From Anticarsia gemmatalis (Eukaryota; Arthropoda; Insecta; Lepidoptera; Erebidae), in contig NC_134776.1 of the NCBI RefSeq assembly GCF_050436995.1, positions 10,891,001 to 10,955,000 on the forward strand: DNA of 64,000 nucleotides. Reading direction: 5' to 3'. Made by a program: the position numbers and the translations under genes. Below the pieces are notes generated by a model. It had not been told where the DNA came from and searched no databases. It was given only the letters and a program-made list of their open reading frames with translations. Every line of letters starts with the position of its first letter. The stretch's first letter is position 1. Of this stretch, positions 60,101 through 64,000 are shown piece after piece.

Positions 60101-63100
60101 TGACTTTGGATTTGTAACATTAGACATCAATTCAGTAGTGGCAGCCGACGCTGGTCTATACATGTGTAAAGCTATAAACCGAGCTGGCAGTACTGTCTCT
60201 TCAACATCGCTTAAGGTCAAGACTAAGTCTACAATTGTAGACCAAACCATGAGACCCGAATCTTGGGAACAAATTCAGCTGAAAGAAGCTGCAATGAACA
60301 AAGTACCAGAAATGTTTGTGGATACTGGAGTGCAACAAGCACCAATCTTTACAACACATCTGAAGAGTTTTGACAAACTTGTGGAAGGACAACACGTGTA
60401 TTTAGAAGCTCAAGTAGAGCCACGAACTGATCCAAATCTTAGGATTGAATGGTACAAAAATGGTGTATCTCTCACTACTGGGTCCAGACTTAAGAGCACT
60501 TTCGACTTTGGTTTGGTGACTCTGTCTATTAATAGCATAAGAATCGATGACTCTGGCATATACACTTGCAAAGCAACAAATTTGATGGGTGAAGCTGTTT
60601 CTACAGCTTCCATCAAAATTGAAGATCGTCACTGGCTTCTCGGTGAGACGCTTCATCCCGCATCGTTGGACAGGATAGGTGCTTTAGAACAACCAAAGGC
60701 GGGTAAACCGGAAGCTCCAGAACCTGTTTACGAAACACCGGTATTTATTTCCCACTTAAATAACATCCTGTGCAAAGAAGGCGAAAATATTCACTTTGAA
60801 TGTAATGTCGAACCATCTAGAGATCCAACTCTTAAAATTGAATGGTTCTTTAACAACAAGCCACTGCCATCAGGAACAAGGTATAAGAGTACCCATGATT
60901 TTAGTTACGTATCTTTGGATATAACTCATACGTATGAAGAAGATTCAGGCATCTACACCTGCAAGGCAACTAATAGTAAAGGATCAGCAACTACATCAGG
61001 TTCATTGAGATGTACTGGAGATAAGAATATATATTTCGACACTCAACACCCGCAAGGTAAAGCGGGATTAGAAGCTGTCGAACAAGCCGAGGAAGCTAGG
61101 CTTTCAAAATCGAGGAGAACATCTGTTCCCGATGTCGAATATCCTAAGCCGGAATGGGTGGTGCCGACAATTGCAGAACAGCAGTTGATTGAAGGCCAAG
61201 CACTACATCTTGAAGGACAGGTAGAACCAAAGAATGATCCAAACTTGAAAATTGAATGGTATTTCAATGGAAAAGTACTAGAGCAGGGCTCGAGATTTAA
61301 GCTTACGAGTGACTTTGGTTTTGTGACATTGGATGTGACTGATGTATATGAAAGAGATAGTGGAATTTACACATGTAAGGCTTACAATAAGAAAGGTGAA
61401 GCCTTTACATCATCTACCATATTCTGCACTAGTAAGGAGAATCTGATTGAAAGGACCCAACATCCTAAAGGCACAGAAGGTTTAGAAAAGATTCAGAACC
61501 TTGAAGATTCTCTTCGCAGAGATCCTGGTCATAAACCAGATGATGACACAGGCAGACCACCAGAGTTTACCACAGTCTTCCAAGATATCGTTGACATCAG
61601 TGAAGGACAAATTGCTCATTATGAAGCGTCACTTATACCAACTGGTGACCAGAGCATGAACATTGAATGGTTTTACAATGGAAAAACCATCGAAGCTAGT
61701 CACCGAATTAGAACTGTGTACGCTTTCGGAATGGTCGTTCTTGAAATATTGGGCACTAAGACCACTGATTCGGGTGTTTATTCTTGCCGAGCAACTAATA
61801 GATGGGGACAAGCTGAAATAAGCGTAAAATTGGAATGTATAGATAAGAGTAAAGGACAAAAACCAAGGTTTACTACCCACATTAAAAATATTGAAGGCCT
61901 TAAAGATGGTCAATCGGCTCACTTTGAATGTACTGTCGTACCCGTTGATGACCCTGACTTGAAAATTGAATGGTATCACAACGGCCAACCATTACGTCAT
62001 TCTACAAGAATCAAAACCGTGTCTGACTTCGGCTTTGTTGTTCTTGATATTTCATACACACAGAACCATGATACTGGTGAATATGTCTGCCGCGCATACA
62101 ATAAGTATGGTGAAGATTTTACTAAAGCCACTATTACTTGCTTTGGAAGAGGTGGAGTTTATCTAGACAGTTTGCAACCAGATTCACTGGCTAAAATAAG
62201 GGAATTAGAAAGTTTGCATGGTGCTCAACAACAGGCGCCTGCTCCCGCTTCAGCTGAGCCACCTAAATTCATTACACAAATTCAGGACGTTGCTAAATTA
62301 GTTGAAGGTCAAAGCGCTCACTTCGAGGCTAGATTAATACCTGTGGATGATCCAGATCTCAAGGTTGAATGGTTTTATAATGGTAAGAAGCTACCGCACG
62401 GCCACAGATATAGGACATTCCACGACTTTGGTATTGTTATATTGGACATCTTGTACTGCTATGAAGAAAATTCTGGTGAATATGAATGTGTTGCGACGAA
62501 CAAGTTAGGGCGTGATTCTACCAAAGCTACATTAAAATGTACTTCGAAGGAAAACCTAATCCTGGACTCGCAACTACCGCGGGTAAGTGCAGCTGGTATT
62601 ATATTTTCCTAAACCTATTGAATCCACTTCTAAAGGCTTGTACGCAAAATAGACGTGTAATGTTCATAAGTTAGTAATTTTTTTACCATAAATTGACAAC
62701 AATTACAAGTTGTTTCATTGATGTATGAAACTGTTAAATTTTTAGGGCATGGAGGGTGGCTTGGAAAAACTGCAAACCTTGGAAGACTCAATGATTCGCA
62801 GAAAAGATGTAAAGGAAGAGGAAGAACGAGGAAGGGCTCCCGTTTTTACGGTTCCATTATCAAATATTGACAACTTAAGAGAAGGTGAAAATGCGCACTT
62901 CGAGGCCAGATTGACCCCTACCGATGATCCAAATCTAAAAGTAAGTGCTCTTTAAAAAAAATTATAAGTTGCTTAACAAAAACTTTGACTTGTCATGATT
63001 CTACTTTTCCGAAGTTCTGTAGTGGTATCAATTTGCAATTCTTTATTGGTAGTCTGGAGAGTACCTTGAACAATATATATTGTATGTATGTAATATTATT

Positions 63101-64000
63101 TTTTTAGGTGGAATGGTACTGGAACGGTAAGTCACTTAAAGCTGGTTCAAGATTCCGAACGTTCTGTGACTTTGGTTTCGTAATTCTTGAAATATCTCCA
63201 ACTTATCCAGAAGATTCTGGTGAATATTTGTGCAGAGCATATAATAACTATGGAGAAGCTGTTACCACAGCTACGATGAAAGTGCAAGGAAAACGTAATA
63301 TCATTTTGGAGTCTCAGTTACCTAAGGGAATGGAGGGAACTATCGACAAAATAGCTGCCCTCGAAGGTTACACGGGTGCTGTAGATTCTTTGACGCCCGA
63401 AGCTGAGAGCGGCAACCCGCCAGAATTCACGACAACACCTTCCGATCTCATTCTATCAGAAAATTCATCTGCTCACTTCGAATGTCGTCTGATTCCTGTT
63501 AACGACTCGAGCATGAGAGTGGAATGGTATCATAATGGAAAACCACTTTTGACTGGTTCAAGAGTAAAAACTATTAACGATTTTGGATTTGTTATATTAG
63601 AGATTGGTGGAGTTTATCAAAGAGATGCTGGTCTTTATACTTGTAAAGCAACCAATCGCCACGGTGAAGCGACTGTATCTTGTAAACTCCAAGTGAAAGG
63701 TAGGCAAGGTATTATCTTGGAACCACAACTTCCTTCGCACTTTAAGTCTGGTACTGAGAGCATCCAGAAATTGGAAGAAACTTTACACAAGCGCGAAGAA
63801 ATTGCTATAGAGGACGAAAAACCAAATCCACCCAAGTTTACAGTGGAAATCAAAGATAACTTAGACATAGTGGAAGGTGGCCCAATACACTTCGACTGCC
63901 GCGTAGAACCAGTCGGTGACCCGACAATGAGGATAGATTGGTTCCACAACGGAAGGCCATTTGCGACTGGATCTCGAGTACACATGCTGAATGATTTTGG
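42010..64000 (+). CDS. sls: Sallimus/kettin (invertebrate titin-like), 5' part, 14 exons, 3'-truncated
   Basis: The product is a giant sarcomeric protein; its kettin region binds actin at the Z-disc and I-band of insect muscle. Exons: 42010-42166, 50290-51946, 52286-52515, 52691-54055, 54198-56054, 56144-56287, 56645-57046, 57291-57689, 58059-58454, 58542-59342, 59454-59705, 60079-62582, 62746-62940, 63108-64000+. Phase holds at every junction over 3,750 codons. About 28 I-set Ig domains are present. From the fifth on they carry the kettin pattern (MRVEWYxNGxP ... DFGYVALDI ... EDSGxYTCRAxNxLGEA). They alternate with ~35-residue linkers of the form DTQHPxGLEKIQxLE. Drosophila kettin has 35 Ig domains, so the window holds most of the kettin portion. 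The PEVK-like and later regions are outside. A short run of TE-free introns contrasts with the 8.1-kb first intron. Confidence 0.96.
47150..47315. mobile_element. Interspersed lepidopteran repeat in sls intron 1
   Basis: It contains ttgtgtcgcggggactttta, acacaaagcacaactagacc and cgtgtgggaatcgcaccccc followed by gacctgccg. This is a familiar noncoding repeat with a tRNA-like 'ggaatcgcaccc' segment. Confidence 0.5.
49621..49673 (+). promoter_or_regulatory. TATA-like site and hairpin in sls intron 1
   Basis: TATAAATAG at 49621-49629 is followed 17 bp later by agcattgct/agcaatgct, a 9-bp inverted repeat (47-55 and 65-73 of 496xx), and then GC-rich sequence. It could serve an internal promoter 620 bp before exon 2, or be a MEF2-like site. 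There is no direct proof of transcription. Confidence 0.3.
50290..51946 (+). CDS. sls: sls exon 2: Ig1-Ig4
   Basis: Four I-set domains: PPIFEQIFKNARFAQGG ... EYTCTARNQYGEA; PPKIAQKPRNSKLQEGA ... HYTLLAENPNG; APQFVRVCQDRDVTEGK ... VTCVARNKSGE; and APKFIERFSTLSVREGE ... YQCTAQNVAGS. A ~100-residue Gln/Ser/Tyr-rich spacer separates Ig1 and Ig2. Ig2-Ig4 lack the later kettin linkers and resemble the N-terminal Z-disc Igs. The donor GTACGT at 51947 splits a Glu codon (phase 2), the only phase-2 intron here. Confidence 0.94.
52286..52515 (+). CDS. sls: sls exon 3: first half of Ig5
   Basis: It starts with Pro-rich APGPEIIYLRHVERARPYIP and enters Ig5 at PPPQFIVPLKSVTQMEGG. It ends after NGQSIEA plus one base, before GTAAGT. 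The intron interrupts the Ig fold just after strand C. Confidence 0.93.
52691..54055 (+). CDS. sls: sls exon 4: rest of Ig5, Ig6-Ig8
   Basis: It completes Ig5 (SRFTSVFRFGYISLDM). Ig6 (RPQFIRPLQELGELQEG), Ig7 (RPEFKTPIKDQINIKEGG) and Ig8 (KPRFLGPLKGTNKIVEG) follow, each behind a linker such as SQHPESLQYIQQLED. Ig5-Ig8 have Thr or Ala in place of the strand-B Cys. The donor GTAAGT is at 54056. Confidence 0.94.
54198..56054 (+). CDS. sls: sls exon 5: Ig9-Ig12 and first half of Ig13
   Basis: Ig9 (KPVFVQPLSDPPLVSEGK), Ig10 (APQFSRALHNIETVEG), Ig11 (KPRFVTRPKSIENVIEG), Ig12 (APIFTTSLKNIEIKEG) and the start of Ig13 (APVFTMPMKDIRVAENQ). Linkers carry SQHPSGLEKIQYLEDASRY-type sequence. It ends NGVPIEA plus one base before GTAAGT at 56055, at the same point in the fold as exon 3. 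Confidence 0.95.
56144..56287 (+). CDS. sls: sls exon 6: second half of Ig13
   Basis: A 144-nt exon encoding NRLTTMHDFGYVALNM, EDSGTYTCRAINELGEA and SSTLFVQ. It is bounded by ttttAG and GTGAGT, phase 1 at both ends, so it is symmetric and in principle skippable in frame, though skipping would destroy Ig13. Confidence 0.93.
56645..57046 (+). CDS. sls: sls exon 7: linker plus Ig14
   Basis: A single-domain exon, phase 1-1: linker SQHESALEKIQQLEDASRY, then Ig14 APRFITQLNGPSRLVEGQ through EYTCRVINNLGQA. The donor GTAAGT is at 57047. Confidence 0.94.
57291..57689 (+). CDS. sls: sls exon 8: linker plus Ig15
   Basis: A single-domain exon, phase 1-1: TQHESALEKIQYLEDDSRY linker, then Ig15 KPQFGKPLKNAQVGEGQ through TYMCKATNAVGEA. 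Strand B reads HLEATL, with Ala where Cys is usual. The donor is GTAAGT. Confidence 0.94.
58059..58454 (+). CDS. sls: sls exon 9: linker plus Ig16
   Basis: A single-domain exon, phase 1-1: DTLDEQRLRKIQELEQYE, a variant linker without QHP, then Ig16 RPVFLTALTSLETLKEGD through TYMCKASNKLGEA. The donor is GTAAAT. Confidence 0.93.
58542..59342 (+). CDS. sls: sls exon 10: Ig17 and Ig18
   Basis: Linker DTQHPNGLEKIRQLEAQG; Ig17 PPRFVTELRGTTHVFEGQ with EYSVKAINALG, in which the strand-F Cys is replaced; linker SQRPEGLEKIKELE; Ig18 RPVFTQPLQNIDNIQEGQ with VYMCRASNLLGEA. The donor is GTAAGT at 59343. Confidence 0.94.
59454..59705 (+). CDS. sls: sls exon 11: first half of Ig19
   Basis: Linker DTQHPEGMKKIQKLEQPQ and Ig19 KPIFTQVLTGPSELWEGQ. 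It ends after NGVELKM plus one base at GTGAGT, the same intra-Ig split as exons 3 and 5. Confidence 0.93.
60079..62582 (+). CDS. sls: sls exon 12: rest of Ig19, Ig20-Ig25
   Basis: The largest exon (2504 nt). After SRFRTTHDFGFVTLDI it encodes Ig20 (APIFTTHLKSFDKLVEG), Ig21 (TPVFISHLNNILCKEGE), Ig22 (KPEWVVPTIAEQQLIEG), Ig23 (PPEFTTVFQDIVDISEG), Ig24 (KPRFTTHIKNIEGLKDG) and Ig25 (PPKFITQIQDVAKLVEG). Ig23 and Ig24 are joined by an unusually short linker (DKSKGQ). The exon ends in phase 0 at GTAAGT (62583). Confidence 0.95.
62746..62940 (+). CDS. sls: sls exon 13: linker and first part of Ig26
   Basis: It begins GMEGGLEKLQTLEDS, then APVFTVPLSNIDNLREGE. It ends DDPNLK exactly before GTAAGT at 62941. 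Both introns around it are phase 0, and the Ig is cut before VEW rather than after strand C. Confidence 0.93.
63108..64000 (+). CDS. sls: sls exon 14 (partial): rest of Ig26, Ig27, start of Ig28
   Basis: It opens VEWYWNGKSLKAGSRFRT. Ig27 is PPEFTTTPSDLILSENS through LYTCKATNRHGEA. Ig28 (PPKFTVEIKDNLDIVEG) is cut by the window end at ...HMLNDFG. The linkers read SQLPKGMEGTIDKIAALE and PQLPSHFKSGTESIQKLEE. The frame is open throughout. Confidence 0.94.
   Translation, partial: MEWYWNGKSLKAGSRFRTFCDFGFVILEISPTYPEDSGEYLCRAYNNYGEAVTTATMKVQGKRNIILESQLPKGMEGTIDKIAALEGYTGAVDSLTPEAESGNPPEFTTTPSDLILSENSSAHFECRLIPVNDSSMRVEWYHNGKPLLTGSRVKTINDFGFVILEIGGVYQRDAGLYTCKATNRHGEATVSCKLQVKGRQGIILEPQLPSHFKSGTESIQKLEETLHKREEIAIEDEKPNPPKFTVEIKDNLDIVEGGPIHFDCRVEPVGDPTMRIDWFHNGRPFATGSRVHMLNDF

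Overview
This is an AT-rich genomic window from an insect, almost certainly a moth or butterfly. Introns and spacers carry interspersed repeats typical of Lepidoptera: the 'ctagctgacccgcgcaac...' family with a (TCTG)n tract, palindromic MITEs, and a '...gtccagcagtggac...(gat)n' retroposon tail. The genes have short exons, GT/AG introns and muscle genes of arthropod type. Kettin/sallimus is Z-linked in Lepidoptera, so a Z-chromosome origin is likely, but this is an inference from known synteny and not something the bases show.

Layout. (1) 244-9027 (+): nine 3' exons of a procollagen galactosyltransferase (GLT25D/COLGALT type). The first ~100 codons lie upstream of the window, and the introns are full of MITEs and repeats. 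(2) 11582-11986 (+): a small intronless twin-CX9C (CHCH) protein resembling the tail of MICOS subunit Mic19/Mic25. (3) 12236-13846 (-): an intronless M17 leucyl-aminopeptidase-like protein that lacks one canonical metal ligand. (4) 14063-18349 (-): a three-exon gene reconstructed here for a 1059-residue protein. It has a myristoylation-type N terminus, Fn3-Ig-Ig-Fn3 domains, an Arg/Ser/Pro-rich stretch, a long charged region, a C-terminal membrane hairpin and a final KKxx dilysine signal. (5) 18.5-41.9 kb: a spacer with no confident complete gene. It holds a decayed LINE, a 480-bp near-perfect fold-back element, SINE-like repeats and a possible coding exon at 40.7 kb. (6) 42010-64000 (+): the 5' part of sallimus/kettin (titin-like). 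A 52-codon first exon is followed by an 8.1-kb intron and then 13 exons holding about 28 Ig domains. The gene runs off the right edge.

How the parts relate. Two muscle-type Ig genes, the membrane-anchored Fn3/Ig gene (-) and sallimus (+), point away from each other across a 23.6-kb spacer. That spacer and the first sallimus intron are the natural places to look for muscle enhancers. Sallimus/kettin binds actin and links the Z-disc to thick filaments. The Fn3/Ig protein looks built to connect sarcomere components to the sarcoplasmic reticulum or another membrane. Exon boundaries were derived by reading splice sites and checking reading phase across every junction. No database search was possible, so family names rest on recalled family motifs.
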